Positions 36,673 to 47,366 of a DNA stretch of 64,000 nucleotides are shown one piece after another. The notes under the pieces were generated by a model. That model ran no database searches. It was given only the letters and a program-made list of their open reading frames with translations, and was not told the DNA's origin. Source of the stretch: Neodontobutis hainanensis (Eukaryota > Chordata > Actinopteri > Gobiiformes > Odontobutidae); NCBI GenBank assembly GCA_024349245.1, contig JALDNG010001365.1, positions 1 to 64,000 of the forward strand, read 5' to 3'. Positions within the stretch are counted from its first letter, which is position 1. Each line of letters starts with the position of its first letter. The position numbers and the translations under genes are program-made.

Positions 36673-37110
36673 AAAACCCTTTCAGAAATTATTATTACTC
36701 ATTTTATGACGGCAATCCTGCTCAGTCAATCCTGACTTATGGTAATAACAATAGACCGTTCAGGTCAGGGCTTCTAGAAAACCCTTTCAGAAATTACTGT
36801 CGAATGGCAATTCTGCTCAGTCAATCCAGACTCAAATCAACAATAATAGACCTTCCCAGTCAGGGTTTCTAATACAGATACAAAACCTTTTAAAATTATT
36901 ATGTGGCAATCCAGCCGTATTAATAATTTTAGGACCATCGGTCTCGGTTTTCAGATTAGGACAATCCAGTCCAGACATAAAACAAAAGAAAAACTTTTCA
37001 CAAAGCCTATTCAGAAATTATTATTACTCATTTTATGGCAATCCTGCTCAGTCAATCCTGACTTATGGTAACAATAATAGACCATTCCTGGTCTAGGCTT
37101 TGTTACAGTC
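36672..37110 (-). repeat. ~100-bp tandem repeats in the ERV leader
   Basis: Units starting near 36,672, 36,777, about 36,872 (diverged) and 37,000 share 'ctttcagaaattatt', 'ggcaatcctgctcagtcaatcc' and 'aatagacc...tcagg' blocks. They lie between the primer site and gag, the position of retroviral packaging and translation-control sequences. Confidence 0.8.
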
Positions 37111-37335
37111 AAAAATCAACCTTTAGACACTGTTACAAAATGTTTTCTCTTAATTTATAAATTTGTAATAATTTTACCGCTTAGAGGTTATTTGAGTACG
37201 TTGGATCGAGAGATGACGATTGGAGGGTCGGCATCGGACAATCCTCCGTCAGAAGAAAATTTGGGAAGAGGAGACCTCTTGGAGCGGTCTGGTTGATCAA
37301 ACCCTTGTCCTTCAGCCGGGTCCAGCCAATCTTCG

Positions 37336-37353
37336 ATCCCATTTCTGACACCA
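37336..37353 (-). promoter_or_regulatory. ERV primer binding site, tRNA-Leu type
   Basis: The minus strand reads TGGTGTCAGAAATGGGAT a few bases inside the 5' LTR. It starts with the TGG needed to pair with a tRNA CCA end. By memory of vertebrate tRNA-Leu 3' ends (CCCACTTCTGACACCA) it matches with one difference. Confidence 0.75.
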
Positions 37354-37358
37354 AGAAT

Positions 37359-37733
37359 TGTGGTTGAAAAAATAAATATATTATTGTGGAATAAGTTTGA
37401 GAGAAAACAACAGATGTCTTTTGGTGATTTATTTAAGGAAAAAGAAAAAAAGAATTCAGAGACATCTTTTGCAAAAGGAGGAATGGAAAATACAACTCTG
37501 TCTGTGTACAGAGTTGCATGAACAGTCCCAATGTTAACTAGGCGGGCTTAGAATTTATACTGAAATCACAGCAGATAAGAAAAATGAAACACTGGCTCTC
37601 AGGGAGTGAGCCATCTAACATGAAAGACAATTTTATCAGTTTGAAAACAGTACAGATGGTGCGCACATCATTATGCTGCGGTCAAGGACAGCACAGAGCA
37701 TGTGAAAGAGGAAAATATGATTTTCCCATTACA
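37359..37733 (-). repeat. ERV 5' LTR
   Basis: Partner of 28,907-29,278. Differences seen by eye: one C/G substitution near the inner end, one A/C near TGTAAT, an extra 'aa' in an A-run and one extra G. TATA and poly(A) signals are shared. Confidence 0.93.
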
Positions 37734-37947
37734 AGTGCTTCCCCCATTCCTCCATTTTATTTTTCAATAACTTCAAAACTCAATAAAATAATCCACAGTT
37801 GTAATAATCCTACTTCTCACATACTTCAGGTTTAACAGGGTCCTCGATGCCCACAACAGCGATGAAGGTGAGTTCATTGACGATCACTGTCCCAGTCCAG
37901 CTCTGGTTCACCTGCAAGGAAGTCCTTGTAGGCAAGACAGATGGTCC

Positions 37948-38186
37948 TCAAGCCATTACTGTGACAATATATTCATCCCATCCTCTGCAGGAGTAGACAC
38001 ATCCATCTGAGACTCTGACACGAGCTGAATTTTCTTTCATCGTTTCCCTCTGAGAGTCAGAGTCTGAGTTTTGTCTGAACCATTCATAAGTTCCTTTAAA
38101 GCCCTGGACTTCACAGCTCAGAGTCACACTGCTCTGTTCTGGGATGGTGTCACTGGAGGTTTTCAGATGGACTCTGCGTGTCTTTG
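37948..38186 (-). pseudogene. Ig-domain exon E (duplicate 1), ends in a stop
   Basis: Minus-strand exon from TTTTCAG to TGA. It reads SSVTLSCEVQGFKGTYEWFR, then SARVRVSDGCVYSCRGWDEY, then IVTVMA and stop. It has both Ig cysteines (LSC and YSC) and the core W in YEWF, as in C2-type domains of fish Fc-receptor-like and related receptors. This copy is open throughout the domain. The stop replaces the expected splice donor, so it may be a natural secreted end or a decayed last exon. Retroviral insertion immediately downstream on its strand would have separated it from any later exons. Confidence 0.7.
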
Positions 38187-38768
38187 CTGAAAATACAACA
38201 GAATTAGAAATGCAAGAAAATGGTTACATTTACTAAGTTTAATGTAGGACATTGTGAAAGAAGTATTATTGTTTGTTTGTTTTTGTGAATAAAAGAACAG
38301 CTGAAAAATAATCTATTGGTCCCACATGAGTAAAAAAATAAATAACTGAAATGAACATTTGCCAAAATAATGTCTCTTTGTTAAAGTGGAGAGATCTGTG
38401 AACAGTGTGAAAGCAACACTGAGTCTCTGAGATATAAAGACTGTTCAGGACCCTCCAGAGTCACATGATCACCTGTGTTACAAAACTGAAATAAAGAAGA
38501 ACCACAAACATTGAATGAATAAACAAAGAAATACACATGTTTACATTAAAGGTGTGTAGTTTAAACCATATTTACACATTTTATTTTTCAATAACTCAAA
38601 ACTCAATAAAATAATCCACAGTTGTAATAATCCTACTTCTCACATACTTCAGGTTTAACAGGGTCCTCGATGCCTACAACAGCGATGAAGGTGAGTTCAT
38701 TGGATCACTGTCCCAGTCCAGCTCTGGTTCACCTGCAAGGAAGTCCTTGTAGGCAAGACAGATGGTCC

Positions 38769-39006
38769 TCAAGCCATTACTGTGACAATATATTCATCCC
38801 ATCCTCTGCAGGAGTAGACACTCCATCTGAGACTCTGACACGAGCTGAATTTTCTTTCATCGTTTCCCTCTGAGAGTCAGAGTCTGAGTTTTGTCTGAAC
38901 CATTCATAAGTTCCTTTAAAGCCCTGGACTTCACAGCTCAGAGTCACACTGCTCTGTTCTGGGATGGTGTCACTGGAGGTTTTCAGATGGACTCTGCGTG
39001 TCTTTG
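38769..39006 (-). pseudogene. Ig-domain exon D (duplicate 2), frameshifted
   Basis: Same exon as 37,948-38,186 with the same LSCEVQGFKGTYEW core. It has lost bases in the VSDG-CVYSC segment ('tggagtgtc' versus 'tggatgtgtc'), which shifts the frame just before the second cysteine. It is flanked by the same acceptor. The duplication probably predates this lesion. Confidence 0.7.
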
Positions 39007-39608
39007 CTGAAAATACAACAGAATTAGAAATGCAAGAAAATGGTTACATTTACTAAGTTTAATGTAGGACATTGTGAAAGAAGTATTATTGTTTGTTTGT
39101 TTTTTGTGAATAAAAGAACAGCTGAAAAATAATCTATTGGTCCCACATGAGTAAAAAAAATAAATAACTGAAATGAACATTTGCCAAAATAATGTCTCTT
39201 TGTTAAAGTGGAGAGATCTGTGAACAGTGTGAAAGCAACACTGAGTCTCTGAGATATAAAGACTGTTCAGGACCCTCCAGAGTCACATGATCACCTGTGT
39301 TCACAAAACTGAAATAAAGAAGAACCACAAACATTGAATGAATAAACAAAGAAATACACATGTTTACATTAAAGGTGTGTAGTTTAAACCATATTTACAT
39401 TTATCATGGCAGTAAAGTTCAAACGTGTTCCTCAAAGCACCAACCCAGTATGACACAGAACTCTGAAGTACAGTTTACTGTAGTGTTGACCATTTCTTTT
39501 AACGTCAAAGACACTCATAACACTATAATATAGTCTCTGTGAGTGACTTTAGTCAGACTAAAGACAACTACAGATAGAAATATCAAAAGTAAAAGTTAAA
39601 CAACTCAC

Positions 39609-39850
39609 TTTGCACTTTCTTCTCTCTGCTCCACAGTGTTGTGAGATCTGGAGCCCTTTCTCCTCTACATCTGTAGTGTCCACTGTCAGACTCAGTAACT
39701 CTGGAGATTGTATATTCTCTTGTTGTTTGATGTAGGACTGAACCGGTCCTGCTCCACTGATACGCCCACTCAGCGTTTCCTCTGTCCTCAATCTCACATC
39801 TGAGTGACACTGTCTCCAGAAAAGATCTCAGATCAGTTTGGTGACACTGT
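39609..39850 (-). CDS. Ig-domain exon C (partial gene)
   Basis: Minus strand, from about acceptor CCGACAG to donor AAA|GTGAGT. It reads LETVSLRCEIEDRGNAEW, YQWSRTGSVLHQTT, then YTISRVTESDSGHYRCRGER. It has the paired cysteines (LRC, YRC), the core W and the D-S-G-H-Y-R-C signature of an Ig fold. The whole exon is open. It is most similar in layout to the repeated Ig domains of teleost Fc-receptor-like or related immune receptors, which act at the leukocyte surface; the exact gene cannot be named. Position within the minus-strand series is A (41.0), B (40.6), C, then D/E. Confidence 0.6.
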
Positions 39851-40377
39851 CGGTACTGTATAAAAAAGGAAAAAATACATCATAAAAAGTGTATATTTTT
39901 GTAAATATCATAATAATAACTATAGTGAAATAATTTATAATTAAATACATTTGTTACTGTTTTATTTTTTCCAAATATATTGTTGGAATTCAAAAACAAA
40001 AAGTTTGCTCTCTCTCTTTAAAAGTTAAAAAATATATCAAAAATATAAAATGATATATTCCATGTAATGTAAACTTATTGACTTTAAATGTAACAAATAT
40101 TTCCAATGTTTGAGCTTTAAACAAACTCTTTCATTTTCTGAACTATGCATTTACTTTTTTAAATAAATATAAATGTAATTCTTTGCAAATAAATTGTTGG
40201 AATTCAATACAACACAAACACAAATGGGCTAAAGCACTAAAAGAAAATATATTAAATATAATAATAATAATTATACTTTTAAGCTTTAAACACCTTAATT
40301 TGTTCCAAGAACCACTTTTTGTTACAGTGACTTTTATTTTATTTCAGATCTAGTTTTAAAAACATAACTGTACTCAC

Positions 40378-40632
40378 CAGTTTCTAAAACAGTGACAGTG
40401 TTACTTTCAGATGTGTCGATATATTCATCCCATCCTCTGCAGGAGGAGACACCTCCATCTGAGACTCTGACAAGAGCTGAGTTTTCTTTCATTCTCTCTC
40501 TGAGAGTCAGAGTCTGAGTTTTGTCTGGTCCATTCATAAGTTCCTTTAAAGCCCTGGACTTCACAGCTCAGAGTCACACTGCTCTGTTCTGGGATGGTGT
40601 CACTGGATTTTTCAGATGGACTCGTGTCTTTG
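40378..40632 (-). pseudogene. Ig-domain exon B, 2-base deletion
   Basis: From CCTCAG to CTG|GTGAGT. Starts SSVTLSCEVQGFKGTYEWTR like exons D/E, then loses frame at 'cagagagagaatgaaag', where D/E read 'cagagggaaacgatgaaag'. The other frame continues SALVRVSDGGVSSCRGWDEY and ends in a good donor. It is a paralogue of D/E by internal duplication. If the 2-base loss is real the exon is dead. Confidence 0.7.
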
Positions 40633-40814
40633 CTGAGGAGAGAACAATATTAGAAAAACACAGTCAGTGAACCACAAAGATGAACGTAGACTTCTGCAGA
40701 CTGGAAATGGTGATAGTTTTTAGATTTATTTGTTGTTGGAGAAAAAAGCTGCTCTTAAAATGTTTTAAACCTCTCAGAAACATGTCAAAGGTTTGATGTG
40801 TTTAAAATACTGAC

Positions 40815-41030
40815 CTGTTACCTTCAGTTCTTTCTTTGTGGACTGTTGTTCCCAAGAGGAAAAACAAAAATAAGAACCCTGATCTGAGGTTGTCACTGAA
40901 GAGATCATCAGTTCGACTGGGGCAGTACGTTGTATCCAAAGGTGTGTGTCCTCAGTCACAAGTGATCCATCTTTGTAAAAGTACAAATTTCCTTGACTAT
41001 CTTGAACACAACGCAGAGTCACATTGTCAC
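40815..41030 (-). CDS. Ig-domain exon A (partial gene)
   Basis: Minus-strand 216-bp exon between TACACAG and AACAG|GTCAGT, both phase 1. It reads DNVTLRCVQDSQGNLYFYKD, then VELMISSVTTSDQGSYFCFS and ends KKELKVT. Cysteines LRC and YFC, the YKDG turn and the S-D-Q-G-S-Y-F-C signature show an intact Ig domain. The six dead exons in blocks U0-U5 are relatives of this one (YKDG, SDQGFYSC, same splice sites). Likely an N-proximal domain of a receptor whose next exons are B to E. No signal-peptide exon was found upstream. Confidence 0.65.
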
Positions 41031-41859
41031 CTGTGTAAACAAAAGTAAAGTTAACAAAATGAAACTGCTTTAGAATAATACACATACAATGATAAACACA
41101 AAAGAAACATGTCAGAGTTTTTCATTAAAGGCAACAGTTCAAGGCAGTTTGTTTCAACATCATTACATTTATTAACACCAGACTTGCAAAACCTTCACTG
41201 GCACACTTTCTAACACATATACAGTAAATATAATAATTTGTAGTTTATAGATATTGGTAATGTTTTAAAAAGGTGTGTCAGTAAAGTTTTTACAGTGCAT
41301 GATCACATGTCACAGATTGATCTCCTCTTTACAAGGGTTTACATAAGGATTAGAAAACATTAATGTATAAAGTTATTTAGAGGTAGTCCTTAAGAAAAGT
41401 GAAAGCAAATTTTATATATAACACTGGTTAATGGTTTACAACCCATTAAGAACCTTTTATTAATGAATGTACAGTAAATTTTAATCTTAGAAGCTAAATA
41501 ACTTATTGCTTTACAATTGGATTAACACATTTATAAGGTATTTGCAGTGTGAAAATAATAATTTGTTAATACATTGTAAATATCTTATTTTCAGACTATA
41601 TTCCAAAGCAGGAGTTTCAAACACTTTTTAGTTCAGGAAACACAATCTGAAGTGGACCAGTAAAAGAATAGAATAAAAACCTATAAATAACAACAACTCC
41701 TTGTTATTCTTTGGTCTAAAGTGCAAAGAGGTACAATTACATTATAATGTCAGTGATCTCATTAATCACAGACCAAAAGGTTAATGTTGGCTGTCGAGAG
41801 ATTGTCTTTTGTCCATGTGGAGCTACCGTAGTTCATCATGTGTGTGTTTTCACAAACTC
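41031..41859. other. Flank of block U1; no gene seen
   Basis: AT-rich, intron-like. From about 41,616 it is the mirror of 63,754-64,000, so the U1/U5 inverted duplication extends past the right edge of the window. Confidence 0.7.
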
Positions 41860-41867
41860 ATTCTCAC

Positions 41868-43600
41868 CATAGACATACATAAGAAAGGCTAGATGTCTCA
41901 CGGCGCAGTCTCTGACGGCATCACCGGCGGCCATCTTGAAACAGGCAAGCTTCCTATCGGACTCCATGGTACCTGATGTAAGGTGAGTGATCTGCACGAA
42001 CATAAATACTTTTATCTCGCTGAAATCTTGACGGATTTACAAAATGTTTGATTTCTTACAAACGTTAATAATGTGGCTATAATTCTGGATGCGTGAACAT
42101 GTTGAAATTGCAGCTTTTCTTTTGAAAGACGACTTAATCGTGCAGCAGCATAGTTGTGTATCACGGCTAACGTTACTTGTGCAAGTTATCAAGGCTGAGA
42201 CCACCATCGAGCTGTTCAGTTATAGTTTTACTGACACCAATAACGATTTTATGACAACCAATTTTTTTATCTATATTACAGTCATTGTGAATGTGGTTGT
42301 AGTTATTAGCTGGCTTTGAATGAGACCTAACGTTAGTAGTTACAGTTGAGCTGCTACCCAGCAATTTTACATCAGTGGGAGAGGCAGAATTGCTCTTTCT
42401 TTTCAATGTAACTTAAGTTGCACATGATTTCCAATCGGTTTGGTTTGTTAAAAACATCTTATTATTTTTATTTTTGTAAAATGTGTTTTCTGAAGACATG
42501 CACAATAACCCTAACCCTAAGACATACACAGTACCTGGAAGTGTCACAAACCATTTTGAGTATATAGAAAAATGCCTGTATTTGTATCTGTTTGCCGAAT
42601 TTATCACCACTGATACAGTCTGAACTGTATGATAATGTCATGCAACTTAATTTATATGGAAAGATCATTCAGGGGTGGCTAGTTCAGTTCTAGTTTTTTT
42701 TTAAGCATAAAACATTTTTAAAGCATGTATTTAATATCTGTATACTATACTCCATATATATATATATATATTTTAAGGTGGCTGGAATAACAATCCTAAT
42801 GCCAGCCAGTTCAAGTACATCTTCAGGAAGCTGATGGCCCGGTGTGGGGTTGTTAAACCATGCAGGCAATGTGACAGCACAGGATGACACAGAGTCCCTC
42901 CCAGCTGTCATTGTCACCTTTACAAGCCTGTCAGCTGTAGATATGTCCTCTGCAACAAATAAATAAATAGACTTTTGTGTAATTATTCCATATTTTGTGT
43001 AGTAATTCTATATCAGAACCCCTGATATACAATCCAAATAGTCTACAAGAAACTTCAGAGTGTTACCAAGAGGTTACCACACAGTAAGCCTTTATTATGC
43101 ATGTCTATCTTTTGGGTAACCAAAAGTCCTATGGGGAGTTTTGATAGGGCATTTTACAAAACGCATGAGCATACCGTGGCAAATCAGTGGTCTAAAGTAC
43201 TCATATTTCATTATATATTGATCTGCTTTTGTACACAGCTTTACAAGACCTGATGCTTGGGCTCAGTTGTGTTTCTAAAGTCATATCAAGAGACCTAGAA
43301 GCTGAAATGTGGTCAGTTGAGATGCTTGTTATCCAGCAGAAAGAAAAACAATATTCTAGCCTCTATAACTCTGTGCAAGTACTTCACATAATTATTCTGA
43401 TTCTTTCCTAAGAAACTACAGGGTCTCAGTTTTCTAAAGAGGTCAGGCATTTGATGGTAGGCAAAAATGGCTGGGAACAGTGATCTCTGAAGTAGGCGCA
43501 GTGCAATGTCAAGGGGAAAAGCCTAGTAAATGGCCCAATCCTCAAGAAGTTAAAATAAACGTAATAATTCAAATTATCTTATTATAATAACATTATAAAA

Positions 43601-43639
<39 letters not shown>

Positions 43640-43951
43640 TTCCTTGGGCGTGTGTATATTCATTGCATCTCTATGTTCTGTTCAATGTTATTTTCTTATG
43701 GAAGTCCATGGTTATAATTATTCATAAGTATGCAGTGTCATAAGTATATCTTTGACGTTTATAAAAAACTAAACTGTTTAAAAATCGGTAGAAAATTTAG
43801 CAAGTTATGGTTATTTAAAAAGTACATGCACCATTAAAACACAATGTTACGAGTGAGCAAGCTGCCTGTGACAAGATGGCGCCAGTTGCGGACGTCAACC
43901 TCCATTGGCCAACAGCGACGAGACATCTAGCCTTTCTTATGTATGTCTATG
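41868..43951. mobile_element. DNA transposon TE1, 32-bp terminal inverted repeats
   Basis: The first and last 32 bases are perfect inverted repeats (CATAGACATACATAAGAAAG... to ...CTTATGTATGTCTATG). They are flanked by the 8-bp duplication ATTCTCAC at 41,860-41,867 and 43,952-43,959. An 8-bp duplication fits hAT or P superfamilies; the CA...TG ends and long repeats favour a P-like element, unproven. The minus strand holds a possible exon after a GTTGCAG acceptor (reads AGRDSVSSCAVTLPAWFNNP, PGHQLPEDVLELAG). The plus strand holds another open stretch (GLSCVSKVISRDLEAEMWS). Neither is a recognised transposase. Confidence 0.85.
43601..43636. repeat. (TA)n microsatellite in TE1
   Basis: About 17 TA units. 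The same locus is (TA)~17 at 53,302-53,336, shorter at 57,524-57,549 and expanded to about 30 units at 61,966-62,023. Confidence 0.9.
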
Positions 43952-44846
43952 ATTCTCACAATATATCTTTGAAGCTAATGTTTTGCTAGCATAAACGTAT
44001 TTAACGAAGGAGCCTTTATGCACTTTCGCTGACCTTTCGGCTACAGATAAAAACAGACAGGTTTCCCATTCTCCTCAGAGAATAAATAGAAAGTGGTCAT
44101 TTTTGCAGAATTTTACACCTTGTGTCTACTTTTCTCTGTCACAGAGTTATTTTTACAGCAAAAGACAAAAGAATAAAACAAACTTACCATTTATGGGACC
44201 AGATGGTGCACTGCTGCCCTCTGCTGTTCAGTCCTGGGAGTCAGTGTTGTGTTGTGTTCTCTACTATTACTAAAACACTGCGACCACAGTGGACAAAATA
44301 GAAATAGCAGTTACCTGGATTTAAAACGATAGAAAATTTTCTTTTTTCCATCCCTGTCTCAGATTTCACTTTCTCCCAAAAGCAGCTGAGGGACCTCCTG
44401 CTTCTTTTTATTTAAAAATATCAAACTGTAGTTAGTTAGCTTAGCATTAGCTTAGCCACATACTGCATTTATCTCTGCTTTGTAAAACATTACATTATTG
44501 AATTGACAGAATTTATTGGGTTTCACGTTGCCTCCATTTTCTCTGTTGCAGTTATTCTGTAATAAAAGACACATTCAGCAGATATTAATCTTCCTGGAGC
44601 ATTTATGACACGCCAGTGTCGACCAATGGCGCGCACTCTTTTCAATGTAATGTTCAATGTTCACAGCTGTACCCAAAGTACAAACATGTCACAAATGCTA
44701 AAAATTAAGTTTGCTAGGAAAAATAAACAATACATGAGATTTTTTAATGCAAACAAGTGCAGATTTGAGGATGACTCTCTTCAGTTTGGGCTCTAGGGTT
44801 CCTCTGTGAGTCTTTAAAACTCTGTCTTCATTTGTTCTTTATTTAG

Positions 44847-45035
44847 GTTTGATTAGTTCTATCGATGTTGAGTCTGTGTCCTTTATAACGTTTACAAAGA
44901 TGGATTACCAGTGCTCGAGGGCACAAACCATCAGTTTAAACAAACCTCTGCCGACACACTCAGAGTCAGATCAGGGTTTTTACTCATGTGGGACCAACAC
45001 AAAAGCACAATCTAAGTAAAGACTGAGGGTAACAG
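44847..45035 (+). pseudogene. Broken Ig-domain exon, copy U1
   Basis: Same 189-bp exon as in U2, U3 and U5, with ATTTAG acceptor and ACAG|GTCAGG donor. It has YKDGLPVLEG in one frame, SDQGFYSCG in the next and an in-frame TAA before the donor. It lacks the 18 bases present in U0. Confidence 0.75.
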
Positions 45036-45199
45036 GTCAGGATACCAGAGCAAAGAAAACAAATACTTTTTAATATAAAGATTACATTTGACATTTGCTT
45101 TTTTAATTTGGTCTCCTACACAACAAAGCTTAATGTTAAAATATAAAAACCCTTGAAATAAAATGGCAATAAGCTTAGAAATAACATTTGTACTTTTAT

Positions 45200-45360
45200 A
45201 AGGTGTGTCTGTGTTGTTCTGTGTGTCCTGCAGGGGGCGCTGTGCCCTCAGACTTTTAGGTTTCTGCAGCACACTGTACACGGTGTTGACTTGATGTGAG
45301 AGATCCATCTGTGAGTTTGAAGCCTCTTGTGGTGGTTTCTCTCGTTTCTTCACAGCGAGA
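45200..45360 (-). pseudogene. Possible receptor tail exon (ITSM-like), U1
   Basis: Minus-strand frame KKREKPPQEASNSQMDLSHQ followed by VNTVYSVLQKPK and RAQRPLQDTQNN (tyrosine codons around 45,264-45,281). Charged, no hydrophobic segment, one TxYxxL motif. Open through the whole block in U1 and U2; truncated in U3 and U5 by the rearrangement junctions. Confidence 0.35.
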
Positions 45361-45377
45361 GCCTTTAACTTTGTCCC

Positions 45378-45553
45378 CAGGGACGGATTGGCAATCGGGA
45401 ATACCGGGAACAATCCCGAACGGCCGGTCCATTTCAGGCCGAATCGGCCGGTGGTCAAATTTTTTATTATTATTTTTTATTATTATTATTTATTTTATAT
45501 GATACGCTACCGTCCCGCCTGTGGCCGGCCGCTCAGCTGCAGCAGAACGCAGC
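45378..45553 (+). mobile_element. hAT-like terminus (CAGGGACGGATTGG)
   Basis: Sequence starting CAGGGACGGATTGGCAATCG appears abruptly within the block at the point where U0 continues uninterrupted. It is followed by GC-rich inverted 'cggccggt' segments and a (TTA)n run. The start is of the CAG-type seen at hAT ends. No matching right end was found, probably because of later rearrangement. Confidence 0.5.
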
Positions 45554-46060
45554 TGGGAACACATAACAGTGCCATTTAGAGCTCCAAAAGACCAGGTTTT
45601 GGCCAAATGCAGCTGCTACATGGCTCTGCTCAGACACAGGCACAATACACTGGAATGTGGGTTCTAAGCTTGAGTATTGCAAACTAACTAAAAGTCCAAT
45701 TGCATTCAAACCAGCTGTGCCTTGTAGGCCAGGGCCAAGCTACAAGAGGCACTTGGAATTTCTCCATCACCTTCGGTTCAAAAGTAATGCCAGTTTTGTT
45801 TTTATTGCTTTAAAATGCTTTTCAGCTCGAGAGAAGGCCATTTTTGACCTTTTCACACTAAACACCTAAAACCTGGCCCAAAGGGCCCAGACACAAGCAT
45901 TTCCACTGGGAACACATGACAGTGCCATTTAGAGCTCCAAAAGAACAGGTTTTGGCCAAATGCAGCTGCTAAATTGGCTCTGCTCAGACACAGGCACAAG
46001 ACACTGGAATGTGGGTTCTAAGCTTGAGTATTGCAAACTAACTAAAAGTCCAATTGCATT
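45554..46060 (+). repeat. ~355-bp tandem repeat, about 1.4 copies
   Basis: 'gggaacacat' starts at 45,554 and again at 45,908 (period 354). The unit includes 'ccatttagagctccaaaag', 'gacacaggcacaa' and 'ttttcagctcgagagaagg'. The second copy is cut at 46,060 by the gypsy LTR. Related arrays: 55,256-55,898 (period 356) and, inverted, 59,627-60,290. Confidence 0.9.
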
Positions 46061-47319
46061 TGTAACACTTGCTTAATGTATTTAGGCTAAGGTGGTATTC
46101 TAGGTTCTAGAGGAGTAATATAAATGAGAGAGAATTTAAAGTTTAACAGCCGGCAGATTTATTACAATTGAACAGTGGCACAGTATCCAGTGCAAAACAA
46201 AGGTGTAGAGCTCTTAATAAAATAAAAGCAGAAATGTCTTTGTCATTCAGTGTATTCTGAATGTAGGATTTATGAATGTGTCCTTTTCAAAATTGTTTCT
46301 TTCAAAACAAAGTGCATTGATTGTTTCTTATCTGGGATCCAATGAAGTGGTCAGGTCTGACAATCTTTTCCGGAAACCTGAACAGCTGGCCACACTGCTC
46401 CAGGATTCAGCAAGAGTTCTCACTGGGTCTGGCTCGCCATCAACTTCAGCATACAACTCCAAGATCAATTTCAGGACCACTAAAACCAGCCTGCACATGC
46501 AGTACAGAACAATGAATATTAAAATTCTTTACAATGGTTTCTAAACAAAATGAGATCTCATATAAAAATTCTAAATCAATTACAATGTTGTCTTACATTG
46601 ATTTGCTTCAATAAATTCAAAATGAAATGCTACAAAAGCATTACACAAATGCCAATTACTTGTGCACCATTTTTAACTTAAATTATTCCATGTATTTAAC
46701 TCAAAATTAGTTTAAACTTATGAATTCCTCATAAATGAATTGACAAAGTGCATAACAAGCACTGCTTAAACATAAATTAAAATAAAATGCATTTCTAAAT
46801 CTTTTATAGTGCATTTGTAAAATTGCTTCACATATACAACACAATAAAATAAAATTAAACAATCAGTTTTAGTATTCAGTTCCCTTTTGGTTCAGTACTC
46901 TGACTGGATTTAGCTTTTCAATACACTATAAAGTCCATGTGGTCCAGTTACCACGTGCACGCTAGCAAAAGAGTAGTGTGCTAGCTTATTTCACTTAAGT
47001 AACTCACCAGAGTTTCCAAGAAAACAAATACACTCCGCTCGGTTTGATTGAGAGTAAGACACTTTAAAGGCTCTGCAAGGTACATAACTTTAAGTTAGAA
47101 CTTGTTTAAAGCACACATATATATGTTTTCAGATCATTTGACTCACTGTGTATCTTGTTCAATTTCCCTCTGTGTCTTACTGCCGTCCTCTAGCTAGTTG
47201 CAGGCCGTGTGCACAAGATACGTTCAAGGGAAATAGGTCTTGAGTGGTGCGTTCAAGTTATGTTGGAATTATGAGTTTTAGGCGATAACATTAGTAACCA
47301 TGTATTCACATGGGTTACA
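46061..47319 (-). repeat. Gypsy 3' LTR
   Basis: Minus strand TGTAACCC...GTGTTACA, 1,259 bp, with TG/CA ends and short inverted termini. The polypurine tract AAGGGGAGGG directly precedes it (47,320-47,330). No second LTR lies in the window. Confidence 0.85.
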
Positions 47320-47366
47320 CCCTCCCCTTGAACACATGAGTCCCTTCATGTTCTTAAATGCTTAGT

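Larger units (their letters stand above)
28907..37733 (-). mobile_element. Endogenous retrovirus, full length, defective
   Basis: 8.8-kb minus-strand provirus. Two LTRs (372 and 375 bp, TG...CA ends) are flanked by the 4-bp duplication AGTG at 28,903-28,906 and 37,734-37,737. In transcription order there is a tRNA-Leu-type primer site, a leader with internal repeats, then gag with a CCHC knuckle, protease, reverse transcriptase, RNase H, integrase, an env remnant and a polypurine tract. The single YVDD-type RT with retroviral RNase H and GPY-type integrase end resembles gamma/epsilon-like fish retroviruses. Every gene has stops or frameshifts. The LTRs differ by about two substitutions and two small indels, so insertion was recent. 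Confidence 0.92.
37754..39396 (-). repeat. 824-bp tandem duplication of an Ig exon and intron
   Basis: 37,754-38,577 and 38,578-39,396 are near-identical, starting at 'cattttatttttcaataac'. Each holds one Ig exon and its upstream intron. The provirus lies 16 bp from the outer edge of the first unit. Differences are mainly one- to three-base indels. Confidence 0.92.
41616..45902 (+). repeat. Segmental duplication unit U1
   Basis: Contains flank, transposon TE1 (41,868-43,951), intron-like sequence, a dead Ig exon, the tail-like frame, a hAT-like terminus and a ~355-bp repeat. Direct copy: 52,158-55,898 (U2). Inverted copies: 55,899-59,127 (U3) and 60,372-64,000 (U5). Confidence 0.9.

Noticed and set aside
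42413..42668. Coding exons in the transposon reading FSIYSKWFVTLPGTVY
   Set aside because: Same short frames recur only because the block is duplicated; no domain recognised and the frame differs between copies by indels.
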